A DNA stretch of 64,000 bases from Trifolium pratense. Its lineage: Eukaryota > Streptophyta > Magnoliopsida > Fabales > Fabaceae. The stretch covers positions 32,698,635 to 32,762,634 of the forward strand of contig NC_060063.1 of assembly GCF_020283565.1 (NCBI RefSeq), written 5' to 3'. Under the pieces are notes generated by a model. That model was not told where the DNA came from, made no database searches, and saw only the letters and a list, made by a program, of their open reading frames with translations. A program made the position numbers and the translations under genes. Of this stretch, positions 20,327-32,309 are shown piece after piece. Positions within the stretch are counted from its first letter, which is position 1. The number at the start of each line of letters is the position of its first letter.

Positions 20327-21880
20327 TTTTTTTTTTTATAAGCAAAATTGAATTATAAAGGAGTACAAGGGATACTCAATCCCTTACAATTCGTTACAAA
20401 GAATTATATACTATGTAAACATACAATAGGATTAATACACCAATCCGAAAAAGAATAGGTAGACTTCCGCCCAGCTCTTCCACTAAACCAAATCCACGAG
20501 ATCGCCTTGATGTTATCAACCAAAATAGACACATCAGCCACCGCCCCTTGAAATATGATATTGTTCCTCAATCTCCTTATACACCAAGTAGTAGTTAACC
20601 AAATTAAATGTCGAATACGCCTACACTTTTTTGATTTGAGGATATCTCCGCACATAAAGAAGTGGTTTAGCCCTTCCTCACCTATGTTTAATCTACATCC
20701 CATCCATTTGAATGTTGCATTCCACACCATTTGAGAGAAATTGCAAGTATAGAAAAGATGAGAGCAATTCTCTACATGCATAAAGCAGAAAACACACGAA
20801 GATTCATGGGGATTTGTATAATACCTTTAGAAACTAAAGCAGCCCGCGTTGGTAATTTCTCCAATAATAATCTCCACACAAAAACACTCACTTTTGATGG
20901 CACATCATTTTGCCACAGATTTTTAAGAGCCTCCAGCAGCGATGGATTAATATCCTCAGCCGCGCCACGTTGTGCCAGAAAATTGTAACAAGAATTGACC
21001 GAAAACAAACCTGCAGAGCCAATGATCCACCGCCATCTGTCTATGCTATTTGGATTCAGATTAACATCAAGCAGTAACTCCTTTAACTTGGTAAGATCAT
21101 GTTCCTCCGACTGCGTTAGTGCAGCACGCCATTCCCACCGCCAAAACAGTCCCTCCTTGCTGCTAATCATCCTGTCTGCAATCATGGAATGCTGCCGTAA
21201 TTCTTTTGCAAAAAGATTAGGAAATAATTCTCGAAACGAGATATTACCACACCATTTAGCGTTCTAGAAGCTAATGTCAGTATAGTTACCCACTACACAA
21301 CTAGTATTCGAACGGAACCAATCAGGCATAATGGTCTCCCCCACACTTAACACATCCCTCCACCATAAAGAGGCCTTAGAACCATAAGTTGTTGTTTCCC
21401 TGCATAATAAAATAGAAGGAAAAAAACCATATCTATGATGCAACAAATTAGACCAAATTGCATTTTTGTCATTGATACCCCTCCATTTCCACTTACTAAG
21501 CATAGCCACATTGAAAAGTTCTAAATTTTTTACTCCTAGTCCACCTTGATCTTTAGGGCGACAAACTTGCTCCCACTTTACCCAACATAACTTTTTATCT
21601 TCTAGTCCACCACCTCATAAAAAATTCCTTTGTATCCTCACCAAATGTTTTATGACACATGTTGGAGCTTTGAAAAACAAGAAGAAGTACAATGGTAGAC
21701 TTGCCAACACCGAATTAATTAATGTAATTCTACCACCATAAGATAGTTGACGACCACTCCAGCTGCTTAATCTCTTCGACATAGCGTCCACCACCTGTCT
21801 CCAAGTATCTCTTTGCCTAGGATTAGCACGCACCGGAATCCCGAGGTATTTGAAAGGAATACTTTCAGAACAACACAATG
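20327..21880 (-). pseudogene. 5'-truncated L1-type LINE, 3' end (LINE B)
   Basis: The reverse-strand 3' end is marked by an oligo(T) run on plus at about 20327-20338, the poly(A) tail in element sense. Frames at 20404-20781 and 20772-21185 encode the C-terminal reverse-transcriptase zinc-binding region (WKNLW-like segments, HLFYTC and IRHLIWLTTTWCIRRLRNN). Frames at 21264-21509 and 21615-21878 encode the thumb region. Several frameshifts separate them. 5' truncation is typical of LINE insertion. It belongs to a family related to LINE A. Confidence 0.82.
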
Positions 21881-23076
21881 ATTGTTATTTTGTGTTTTTT
21901 ACGGGGACTTGCTATATTACATTGTTTGCCAAAATTTTTTTTGAAGAAGTTGTCTGCCAAAAATTGATTAACATTTCACCAAACGAATACGATTACACAA
22001 AATTTTAAATATTTACCTTTGAATCTTCATCATTGATGACCTTGTCATTGAATAAATCAGTAGTTGGTCAAAGTTGATCTGTCAATATGAACCAAACGAA
22101 CGTTGTACAAAAACACAAAAGCAAACGAGCACAACATGAAGACAGGAAATCAAACAAACACCACACGAGGACGAGACACACTTAGGCAAAGAAAACACAA
22201 AATAAAACAAGAAAACTTTGACGTAAAAACCACTTATTTAAAATAAAACAAAGGAAAAAAATATGCACATGAGTGATTTCGGGTCAAAGAACGACCCAAA
22301 ATCACCCCCTTTTTAAACAAGAGGAATAAAACTCTAAGAAAAATTAGGACCCGCTATATTTTGAAGCAGAAGTACCGTCATAAAATTCTAAAACTTATTC
22401 AATTTTTTTTTTGTTTGTCCATAATTTTATATAGTTTATTTTTGCAAATTTCTTTTGGTTGCACCTATAGCATTCTGAAAGTAGTAAATTTGTAAATATT
22501 GTTTTAAAATTTATTTATTTTTACATGTTTTCTTTCCATGTGATGTATATGAAATGCTTGGTTAAATTTGTACTACAATTATAGGATCTAATGTGATTGA
22601 TAAGGTGGATTAGTGTCGTCCGGGTGATGTTGGACTTTGCAACATTCTAATACAACTCCAGCCTAATAGTAAATATAATAAATGTGGTGTGTTCTTAGTT
22701 GATATTCATAATTGAAGATACAAAGCAGAGTAAAAACCTATTGCTCTATCTAATGCCCTTTAAGCAGTGGTAGAACTCGGAAATAAAATGCATGTGGACC
22801 GTTAAAAAAGTTACTATAAATTCAATACAAAAATTAGGCAAAAGTTATGGTGCATAAGTAACAAACTTATGCATTGGTTCAAAAAAAAAAAAAATAACAA
22901 ACTTATACATGGTGCATAAGTGAATGTCCACCATCAGATCAAATAAGACATGTAATAATCCCCCGCCCCTCTTAGCTCACACTCTCTCAGGTCTAAGCAT
23001 CACGCATCATCTCGCCAAATTCATTGCTACTTGTTTATGCAATTCTTCATCCATTTTCCTAAATTCATTGCTCACT
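21881..23076. other. Unassigned non-coding region
   Basis: No convincing gene. It is AT-rich with homopolymer runs. A 9-bp hairpin (TGCATAAGT/ACTTATGCA) at 22851-22873 and a nearby repeat of ATGGTGCATAAGT at about 22910 could be the eroded end of a DNA transposon that carried the gene fragments to the right, but I cannot prove an element boundary. Confidence 0.4.
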
Positions 23077-23469
23077 GTTTACCTCGCCGTTGTTCTTGAA
23101 TATCTCGCCGTTGAGGTAATTTCCGTTCAATTCCTCTCATTCTCTTCAATTTCATATACATGTTGTATCAAGGTCAAGATCTAGTCGTCATCGTAATTCA
23201 ATTAGTTTTCGTTTTTCCCCAAATTTAGATTAAATTCATCGTTCTTGAATAAATTCTAATTACTAATTCACATGCGATTTCGTTTGAATTTGGATTTGAT
23301 TTTGAATTTGGTTTAATTTGAGTTTGACTAGGGTTTTGATTTTAATTTTTGTGATTATTTATTTTGGGATTAGGTTTTGGAGTTGGCTGGAAATGCTGCG
23401 ATGGACAACAAGAAAACTAGAATTGTGCCAAGGCATATTCAATTGGCTGTTAGGAATGATGAAGAATTG
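23077..23469 (+). pseudogene. Histone H2A gene fragment with retained intron
   Basis: Codons for VYLAVVLEYLAVE at 23077-23115 are followed by GT...AG (23116-23373) and then [14 protein letters not shown] through RNDEEL. This is the central histone-fold region of plant H2A, with an intron where plant H2A genes commonly have one. Several conserved residues differ (Ala to Val twice, Arg to Met). The N-terminal tail and first helix are absent, and after RNDEEL the sequence departs from H2A. The intron shows it came from genomic DNA, not a processed transcript. Confidence 0.85.
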
Positions 23470-23740
23470 AAACGAAACCTGTTAGAAAGAAAAATTAAAC
23501 AAGATCTTCATTCTCAGATCGATTCGCATTGCTCAATTTGCAACAGTTTATTGTTCTATGATCTTAGTAAATTTCTTTTATGCATGATGAATTTTCCATT
23601 TTTGATCGAATCACGAATTTATCTTGTTATCAATTTGGTGGTTTTATACATTTCTAATTTAATTTAATTTCTTATTTTGTTTGATTAATTATTGTGAATT
23701 TTGGTGTTTGATATTTTTTTTCTGTGGCTTATTGCAGAAA

Positions 23741-24039
23741 TAAAGAGGAGGAGAAGAAACCTATTAGAAAGAAAAAGGAAATTTTTAGTTCTGGAGATGA
23801 ATTTGAAGCTTAACAAACGGGGGAAGATGTGAAAAAAGAGGAGAAGAAGAAACCTGTTGGAAAAAGAAAGAAAATTTCTGAAGAGAAGAACAAATTTGGT
23901 GGAAAAATTAAGAGTGAGGATGAACAAATCTGTGTTGGGGGAAGAGGATCAGGACTGTTGTTCTTCTCTAAGGAGGACTGCTACAACGAAGAAACCTCAA
24001 TACAGTGAACGGAAGGTGTCGAAGGCGGCAAGAATTAAG
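23741..24039 (+). pseudogene. Lysine-rich exon-like fragment
   Basis: Preceded by a TTGCAG acceptor-like site and ending AAG before GTGAGA, a good donor. It contains two similar GAGGAGAAGAAACC-type segments that encode Lys/Glu-rich repeats, with an in-frame TAA between them in one frame. A 73-codon frame spans 23857-24078. The segment resembles a nuclear basic linker, but I do not recognise a family. Same strand as the fragments on both sides. Confidence 0.45.
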
Positions 24040-24173
24040 GTGAGATCACATGATCTCTTTGCTCTCATGTTGCTGTGAGTTTATAATTGGAATTATATTG
24101 TTTTTATGTTGCTGTGAGTTTATACCTTCAGAATTATATTGTGTATTTGGAATGATTATGAAGTGTGCTTTTT

Positions 24174-24400
24174 TACTGAAATCATTAGTATTGTTAAATG
24201 GTTTCAAGATGTTATACATTGAAACCATTAGTATTGTTAAATGGTTTTAAACCATTAATATTGACTATGAGGGTAAAATAGATTTTTGAAATCATTAACA
24301 TTATTTAAATGGTTTCAAGATGTTATAGACTGAAATTATTATTAATGTTAAATGGTTTTAAATAATAATTATTGCCGAAACCATAAGTATGTTATAGACT
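24174..24400. repeat. Degenerate AAACCATT/AATGGTTT repeats in intron-like sequence
   Basis: Several imperfect copies of a roughly 45-60-bp unit containing GAAACCATTAGTATTG and AAATGGTTTCAAGATG; the paired AAACCATT and AATGGTTT words make local hairpins. Just upstream, 24070-24150 has a GTTGCTGTGAGTTTATA duplication. Confidence 0.6.
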
Positions 24401-24434
24401 AATTAGTTTTTGCTAATTGCCTTTTGTTTTGCAG

Positions 24435-24536
24435 ATATTGCAAATAATTGGAATTTCAATGAGGTGTATTTGCCAACATGCTATGTTTTATCTTGCTGCT
24501 GCAGTATCCGACTATTACGTTCCTTGGAAGGATATG
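24435..24536 (+). pseudogene. Phosphopantothenate-cysteine ligase exon fragment (CoA biosynthesis)
   Basis: A 34-codon exon flanked by TTTTGCAG and GTATAAAT. Its second half, CQHAMFYLAAAVSDYYVPWK, matches the conserved AAAVSD motif region of eukaryotic phosphopantothenoylcysteine synthetase, which joins cysteine to phosphopantothenate in coenzyme A synthesis. Only this exon is recognizable; neighbouring exons are absent, so it is a captured or leftover fragment. Confidence 0.7.
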
Positions 24537-24867
24537 GTATAAATATATCATATGTTGGTTCTTAATTCCATGAATTTTTTTTCTGCCATATATTGCCTAA
24601 AATGATTATGTTATTGGTTAAGGGACAAGAGATATATCATTTGAAGAAATTTTCAGTATTACTTGTGTCTGAGGTGGAATTTGTGTTTAGAGAATTTGAC
24701 CTTAGTTTCTAGTGTAAAAACCAATAATGTAATCATGAAATGTAAGAATCGTGCCTTGGTTTTGTCTAGTAGTAGAACTTGTAATATTCAATTGTTGGAA
24801 TTGGGTGTCGAAGGGAGAATAAGGAAAAAGGAGGTGCAAGTCTTTATTAAGTTGATATTTTTAACTT

Positions 24868-25051
24868 TGTTATGAATATTATTGGTGGATGTCCTGGCCC
24901 ATGTAATTGACCCATTTATTTATCTATATATAGATACTATGTATCACTATATTGTAACCCTAATCTTAATAGTGAATAGCATATACTATTCTTTCTCTCT
25001 TTTCTCTCTTCTTCATCTATACTATTACTCTTGTTACATTAGTTTATAACA
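24868..25051 (+). repeat. Probable short copia LTR relic with primer site
   Basis: About 184 bp with a TATATATAGATA promoter-like stretch, a CT-rich run and an end at TTTATAACA. It is followed by CGTTATCAGCACGAGC, which resembles the primer-binding context of short-LTR plant copia elements. The left boundary is a guess. Confidence 0.5.
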
Positions 25052-25532
25052 CGTTATCAGCACGAGCTTACCAACTGAGGTACGCAATTCTTATTCTATT
25101 TTTATGAAATCACAAGTAGTTTTTATTTTTGATTATTATATGATTATGAATCGTTTGAACCTTATATACTTATAAAGATCAAATAATAATAATTATAATT
25201 AAATAAATAAATAAGCATCATTTATTTATGTATTTAATTGATTCCATGAATTTTACGCTTCGTGATATCCGACATTTGTATGGTGAAGCATAACACTTCG
25301 ATCATTTATATTACATAAAATGTTGATGGACTATTTATTTATGATACATACTTGGATGTTTGATATTGTTTGAGTTTCGTGACCGACAACAGTCTGGTGA
25401 AGCAATCTTACGTTTCGTGACTGACACATGTATGGTGAAACATTGACACTTCGATCATCCAAAAGAACATGTTTGATTTTATTCGGCTGTATTTGTAATT
25501 TCGGTTAATCATGCTTCTTTCAACGCGATCCC
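25052..25532 (+). other. Relic of copia 5' untranslated region
   Basis: No ORF. It contains repeated words such as GTATGGTGAA(G/A)CA and ACTTCGATCAT. The region is interrupted at 25533 by a solo LTR and may continue at 26756-27057. Confidence 0.35.
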
Positions 25533-26750
25533 TGTAAGTTTAAGAGTGCAACCTAATAGGGTGAGTGAATTAGGTTTTAAGACTTTTTTGGTTATTTTAG
25601 AGATGTTTTGGATTCCTTTTATTTTTCTTGAAAGTTATGATGAAGGTAATAACAATATGCTGAAAAATAAAAGAGAGAAGTGAAAGAGAAAATCGACACA
25701 AGAGAATTATAGTGGTTCCCCTATTGGTAGGTCCACTCCCTTCACACCCCGCGAAGAAATTCACTATGTTAGAATCTTTGTTACAAGCAATCTTACCCCA
25801 AGACCCCCTAACAATCTTTCTAACATACACAAGATAGCACCCCACTATCTTTAACCACAAGAATCTTCACCAAACCCTATGGTGAAATTCTCATACAACA
25901 CAAGATAGCGCCCCACTATCTTAAACAACACTTGTTTCCACAACCTTGGAAAACAAGCAACAATACAAAGTTACAATGAAGAAAACTATGTATGGCTGTT
26001 ATCAAATCAATATCACTTTAAATAATGTATATATCTTAGTGCTCAGAAACTTTTATGGATATGAAAATACAGGCAAAGTTTCACAAGATATATGTTTGAA
26101 GGTTTATGAGAAAAAGTGATATTAATAACTTAGAAATATTGTGAATGTGAAAGTTGTTATCAATTGTAATTATCACAAATATATTTATAGAGGCTTTAGA
26201 AAATGTCCATGAAGCAAGGCAACTCTTCAAAAAAACTTATAAGAAAAAGTTATGTTTAAAAATCACAATGGTTCATAAAAAGTGCATTCTGTCCAGGATA
26301 TATTAAATCGGTTGTTACGGACAGCCGATTTAAAAAGTTCTGTTTTCAAAATTCAATCGTTGCACTGTTTTGGAAATACAACCAGTAACAGATCTTTTTA
26401 AGTCGGTTAACGAGCGCACTGAGTTAAAAGGTCCTGACAGCTATTTTTCAAAAACCAGCTTTTTATAATTTTAAAGGCTTCATATGGACTTTTATATTTA
26501 ACTTAGAAACTTTATTTTTATTTAATTTATAAAATAATTTCTGAGCATTCTAAGTTATATAATTATTGAAAATGATAAATCAAAGATACGGAATTAAAGA
26601 TCATACTTACAATTAATTTAAATTAAAAATCCTAGGACTTGGTCTTCATCTTGTTTCCTCTTGTTGAGCCTCTATAACTTTTCTTCTTTTGTGATGAGAG
26701 TTTGTTATCATCAAAACCCAGCCACGTTCAAGAAGGAAATCTTCTTCACA
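25533..26750 (-). repeat. Solo LTR of the C1 Sirevirus family
   Basis: 1,218 bp with the same ends as the C1 LTRs (TGTAAGTTTAAG ... CTTCTTCACA) and flanked by the 5-bp duplication ATCCC (25528-25532 and 26751-26755). It has no internal region, so it formed by recombination between two LTRs. It is visibly more diverged than the two C1 LTRs are from each other. Confidence 0.92.
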
Positions 26751-26755
26751 ATCCC

Positions 26756-27057
26756 ACGTAAAAACATCAAAACCCACAATTTTACATAAATGAATTCGTT
26801 ACGATTTTGATCAGTGGTTTTGGACTAATTTCTTTTGGCCATCACATATTTTGGCCACATAAGTTTTGGCATCATTGATATGTTTTTTTTTTTTGTTATT
26901 ATTAGGATGAGGTTTCAATTTATATGAATTTGTATAGTAAAACGATTGCTGAGAAAGTTTCAATTGGTTTGTTTTGGCTTCCAACAACCTTTTATTTGGT
27001 TTATTTCAACTGTGTTGTTTATTTCCTTTAATTGTTTCATTTTTGTAATTTATTTTA
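26756..27057. other. Unassigned AT-rich interval
   Basis: No gene or element end is recognized. It may continue the copia relic left of the solo LTR. Confidence 0.3.
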
Positions 27058-27818
27058 TAACACCCCAACTAAAATGTCTAGAATATTTAGTCGGAATATA
27101 CATAATTGAATCTGAGTACATTAAATTACAGAATGACTTCTATTTATAAAAATTCACAGCGGAAGGAAACTAATGGAAACAACATATTAATACAAAAACA
27201 AGGAAGAAGACAATTCTTCTCATCGGGTAATCCAAGCTCAGTCTCGACCAACAGTTCCCACCTGGTCCTTGCTCTAGTAAACCTGACTATCTGAAGAAAA
27301 AAAACATAAATGGAGTGGGTTGAGACTACTAAGCCTCAGTGAGCTCCTACTACCCAACTACTGGTGACTACACCGGGTAATTGAAACTAATAGTTTCTAT
27401 TCTTGTCTTAAACCTTAATGCATAATTTTGATAATTCATCAGTTGATCATTTATAATTCATATTCATTAAAGAATAGCATAAACATACATAAAGGTGTAA
27501 CAAACAATTATTATCTTGGCTCATTTTACATAGACAACATGAGGTGAGTTAGGCTCAAGAGGTCTATCTAGTCGGTCAAATTCCCTATCGAGGGCTAGGA
27601 CACGACTCCTTGACTCGTCTTATCGTCATGTGGAATTCCCTCTAGGAATCCAACCAGATTATCCAACTCCTATATCAGGTAGTCTCCGGTATCACCAGGA
27701 TCACAACTTAACATTTTATATCAAATACATCAATTTTTATTAACTGATTTTTATTTATATTTTAGGACCGAGGAATATATCACAACTGATTTTTTCTAAA
27801 TTTAAATCAACAATGAGA
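27058..27818 (-). repeat. Truncated gypsy-type LTR
   Basis: Begins TAACACCCCAACTAAAATG and has the layout of reverse-oriented chromovirus LTRs, including an ACAGCGGAA word and a GTGAGCTCCTAC stretch. No matching partner, primer site or coding region is present. The Mutator-like element inserted at its right end. Confidence 0.5.
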
Positions 27819-27827
27819 TTCAAGTTA

Positions 27828-28950
27828 GGCTAAATTGCAGTTTTGGCCCCCCACTTTTCATAATTGTGCGATTTTGGCCCCCCACGTTTCACATGTGCGA
27901 TTTTGGCCCCCATGTTTGACCCCTTTTGCATTTCTTGGTCCCCGTTGACTATTTTAACCAAATATTGTTGACATGGAATATTTTTGACACGTGTCTTAAT
28001 TGTTTAAAGAATACAAGATTTGGTTTTGATACTAAATGAGTCTCTTCATTGATACTAAATGTAATATTTACATATACTAATAATGCACAAAGTGCATATA
28101 TAAACATTCCACGTTTCCTAATTGTCTTTAACACTTGTAATTCTTTACCAACACCAAATTAGGAATAATTGGTAGATACACAATGATAATTTAAGACAAT
28201 TAGAATTTAGGAAGCAGTTTCCTAGGGAGTCTCTCAAATTCAGTAGCAGCTTGTAGATACACATTATCAATCCCAACACCAACTCTACCAACAACTTTCA
28301 ACTTTCCTTTTCCTGCTTCAAACACTTGCCTCGTAAATATGCTGACAACGGAGGTCAAGAAATCAAAGTTTCAGAGGGTATTTCACACAATCCAAACCCA
28401 GATTTATGGAAAGGAAATCAGATGGTAATTCTGGGTTTGTCGGTGAAAGGAAGAACGCATCGTCGATGAGTGATATGAGGCAATTCGCGAGCAGTCATAA
28501 GGCTTTTTCGAATTTTGTTTGGAAAGCTGTGATATAACCTGAAGAAATTGATCAAAGAGATTGTTTTACTGATGGAGAAGAAGATGAGATCTTGGTTCCA
28601 TTTTTTGTACCTATTTTGTCAAAAGAATAATAATTAACCCCCCAAAAAAAGTCACGTGACCTTTCTTAATTTTTTTTTTTAAAAAATAATAATAATAAAT
28701 TTTGGTTGGCCAATATAATTAAGACATGTGTCAAAAATATTTCATGTCAACAATTTTTGGTCAAAATAGTCAACGGGGACCAAGAAATGCAAAAGAGGGC
28801 AAACCCAGGGGGCCAAAATCGCACATGTGAAACGTGGGGGGCAAAATCGCACAATTATGAAACGTGGGGGGCCAAAATCGCACATGTGAAACGTGGGGGG
28901 CCAAAATCGCACAATTATGAAACGTGGGGGGCCAAAACTGCAATTTAGCC
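27828..28950. mobile_element. Mutator-like element, non-autonomous, long terminal inverted repeats
   Basis: 1,123 bp flanked by a perfect 9-bp duplication TTCAAGTTA (27819-27827 and 28951-28959), the Mutator hallmark. Both ends start GGCTAAATTGCAGTTTTGG in inverted orientation, and the inverted repeats extend about 200-250 bp. Within the repeats a roughly 30-bp subunit (TGCGATTTTGGCCCCCCACG) recurs, with more copies at the right end. No transposase is present. The centre is non-repetitive and may be captured host sequence. Confidence 0.92.
28406..28537 (+). other. Possible captured gene fragment inside Mutator-like element
   Basis: A 43-codon ATG-to-stop frame beginning MERKSDGNSGF and ending FVWKAVI, in a stretch whose base composition is less AT-rich than its surroundings. 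I do not recognise a family. Pack-MULE elements commonly carry such fragments, so capture is plausible but unproven. Confidence 0.4.
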
Positions 28951-28960
28951 TTCAAGTTAT

Positions 28961-29094
<134 letters not shown>

Positions 29095-29210
29095 AATTTA
29101 ACAAGAGATTCATGATTATATATATCGATCTCGTGCATCGCATGGGTATACATATGGTGTTTAATAAGCAGAGGGTTTCAGAGGGTGTTCGAGAGGAGCG
29201 GCCGCACAGG

Positions 29211-29589
29211 TGTTAGCAATTCAATTATTGGAGGTGATGTTAACAATTCAGCTACTGAGGCCCAATCCAACTACAAGCCCAAGAGAACCATCAAGAGGCC
29301 CACACACCTCTCAGACTAGACGAGGCAGCATCTTTCACAATAAATAAGATCTTTTAAATTTCTCCAAATAATTGTATTTGTCTTTTTCCTTTGTTGTTGG
29401 CACTAGGCCGTTAGAAATTCCCTGAATACTAGGGACCTTATCTTGTACTAGCCATCAGACTCACACACGATGGCTATTTAAACTCAAGAGGTTATGAATA
29501 AAGACAACCAGAAAATTTATCCCAATTTCTTCAACTTATTCTAAGGAGGATTCCCTTGTCCTATCAATTCAAGGAACCAAACCCTAACA
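29211..29589 (+). repeat. 5' LTR of chromovirus G4
   Basis: 379 bp with TGTTAG at the start and CTAACA at the end, perfect inverted termini. It is followed by ATTTGGTGCTCTCATTC, the likely primer-binding region, and then by the gag ATG at 29618. The interval 29092-29210 holds no gene. Confidence 0.75.
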
Positions 29590-29617
29590 ATTTGGTGCTC
29601 TCATTCTCTTCACCTTC

Positions 29618-31140
29618 ATGGCTCGCACAAACGCAGAACGTTTGGACGAACTCAATGACAAGGTTGATGCTATCATCACCCAATTCGCAGCCCTCACCAC
29701 AATACCAACACCCCCACTACCACCCCAACACCAACACCACCACCTACAAATAACCTTCCCAACCTACCCCGTATGAAACTTGATGTCCCAAAGTTTGATG
29801 GTTCTGATGCTATGGGTTGGATTTTCAAAATATCCCAATTTTTTGACTACCATCAAACACCAGGAGAGGAACGACTAACCGTTGCATCTCTTTACATGGA
29901 AGGTCAAGCTTTAAGCTGGTACCAATGGATGCATAGAAACAACCAACTCCACACTTGGTTTGGATTTTTGCAAGCTCTTGAATCCCGTTTTGCCCCATCA
30001 TATTACGACGAACCCTTAAGTGCTTTATTTAAACTCACCCAAAAATCCTCTGTCAACAGCAACCTCACCGAGTTCGAACGGCTTACTAACCGTATTGTCG
30101 CCCTTCCCCAACCCTTCCTTTTGAGCTGTTTTATTTCTGGTTTGTCGCTGAAAAGACGCCGAGAAGTACAAGCCTTGCGCCCTGTTTCCCTATCTCAGGC
30201 AACAACTCCAAGAAGATAAAGTAGAAGACCGTCGTCGTCTTTTCAAAAACAAAAACCCAAACACTTCCCCCAACCCTAACCCTCTTCCTTCATCCTCCAA
30301 CACACCACTGTTACGTACCCCCAAACCACCTAACAGAGTCAATTTCAGAAAACTATCACCAGAAGGAATGGCAAGCCGCCGTGAAAAGGGTTTATGTTAC
30401 AATTGTGATGAAACTTTTACCCCCCTACACAAATGCAGAGGTCATTTCTTTCTCCTCGTCGCTGATGATGATTCATATTCCGACAACCCACCTTCTCCAC
30501 AACCTATCATTGAATCGCCTCCACCAACACCTCAACCTCCACCTATTATCACCGACCCATCAGAAGCCCAGATAAGCTTTAACGCCATGTCCGACAGCAA
30601 TGACCAAGCCACTATCTGTGTCACAGGTCGACTAGCCAACCATCCTGTCACCGTACTAATTGACGGCGGAAGCACACACAACTTTGTCCAAACTCACCTT
30701 GCCAAATTCATAAACCTCCCTTCAAACCCTACCAACACACTAAAAGTAATGGTTGACAATGGAAGTATTTTATCGTGCAACAGTCTTTGCGGCGCTATAC
30801 CACTCACCTTACAGCAAGATACATTTAATGTTGATTTTTACACCCTCGCCCTCTATGGAGCAGATGTTGTTTTAGGTACTCCTTGGCTCAGATCCATTGG
30901 GTCCTTATGGACTACACCTCTCTATCACTTTCATACACCCACAATGACAAAACAATTACACTTTCTGTTAAACAACCAACCCAGCCCAATTCCATTTCGG
31001 CCCAACAACTTAAACGTTGTGTCCAAACAAATTCAGCTTCTGAATTATTTCACATTCAAGCCCTACCCACTTCCAACAAAAAAAACATCACCTTCTCCGA
31101 TCTCTCACCCAAATCCCCACATCCATGACCTTTTGCTTCG
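29618..31140 (+). pseudogene. Gag-protease of chromovirus G4, frameshifted and truncated
   Basis: The ATG at 29618 starts a short frame that is lost in a Pro/His/Gln-rich stretch near 29760. The gag core continues in another frame at 29773-30219 (VPKFDGSDAMGWIFKISQFF...), shifts again near 30200, and a third frame from 30368 holds a knuckle-like CYNCDETFTPLHKC and the protease with LIDGGSTHNF. The protease site has Gly where Ser is usual in D-S-G. After about 31140 the sequence is Sirevirus LTR, so reverse transcriptase and the rest lie beyond the nest to the right. The short LTR and gag type suggest the Reina or Galadriel lineage. Confidence 0.8.
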
Positions 31141-32309
31141 TGAAATTCTGGTACACAGTAGACAAGTGTTGTCCACGATGTTCAGACACTTGTCGTAACA
31201 CTTGTCTTAACAGAGAGAACAATAAAGCAGAGCATTAAAAACAGATACTGAAAAGCATAAATAACAAACATAATTGTTAACCCAGTTCAGCCTAACAGCC
31301 TAATCTGGGGGATACCAATCCAGGAGGAAATTCACTATCAACAGTATTAATTCAGAGCTAAACTCCCCTGTTTACAACTCCTCACTTAATCCCTACCCAA
31401 TGACACTTCTACCTAGGAACTCCTAGATATGAGACCTCGTCTCACTCCCCTCAACCTTACAACCAGTAAGGATTTCAATAACAACATAATGGAGGCACTC
31501 TCCTTGACAAAGATGAAGACACACTTCAATGACATTAACACCTAGCCAACGACTAAGTTCACAATTTGGAGTTGCTTAAAAGCTTCCTCCAAGTACAATA
31601 CTCAACTCATTACCTACAGGTTTCTGAGTGAGGACATAGTGACCATCTCACAACCCGAGTGGTTCACTTTACACCAACTCTCCTAGAGAGTGGCTTAAAG
31701 ACACGAAACCCTAAAAGACTACATCTTTGATATTCTATTTTTGCTTCAAGTTTCGGTGTATAAAACAGGGTTAGCAGCACCCTTTAAATAGCAGAGCCTC
31801 GTGGGATTTTCATAATGCTTCAGCTCCAATAAATCTTCTAGATGCAAAATATATATTTTTACCAAATCTTTCTTTGCATCAAATATTCCTCCCATAAATA
31901 TATTTGTTGTAAATATATTTTAAAATTAAATCTTCTAATCTTCTTGAAGTACAAAGATTTATTTGAAATAAATCTTTTATATTTTCTGCAGCAATCTTCA
32001 CAAGATATATTTTTGAAACAAATATTATATTTTCTAAAAGTTATTTTATTCCTTTAGAAAATAGAACTAGGGTTCAGCTGCCTTCAGAAACAATAGACCA
32101 TGTGCGCCTTGTTGTGTAAGAAACCACAAAATAATTCTTCAATCAAATCTTCGAAAGATTGAATAGAAAATAAAAACGCTAGTTGGCGCGAACAATCAGA
32201 CATACAAGTGTTGTTACATCTGTCTCAACACTTGGTGTACGCACATATGTCTCAACACTTGGCTAAAAGATGTTTTTGCAAAATGTAGCCAACATACAAA
32301 AACCCAACA
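31141..32309 (-). repeat. 3' LTR of C3
   Basis: About 1.17 kb. The right end AACCCAACA followed by a polypurine-type motif is clear; the left end at TGAAATTCTGG is inferred from where G4 coding sequence stops and could be up to about 30 bp further right. It carries several copies of AAGTGTTG and its complement CAACACTT, giving inverted repeats such as GACAAGTGTT/AACACTTGTC near 31161-31206. Confidence 0.65.

Noticed and set aside
23377..23667. Functional histone H2A gene
   Set aside because: The N-terminal tail, first helix and C-terminal region are missing and conserved residues are changed; only the middle with one intron remains.
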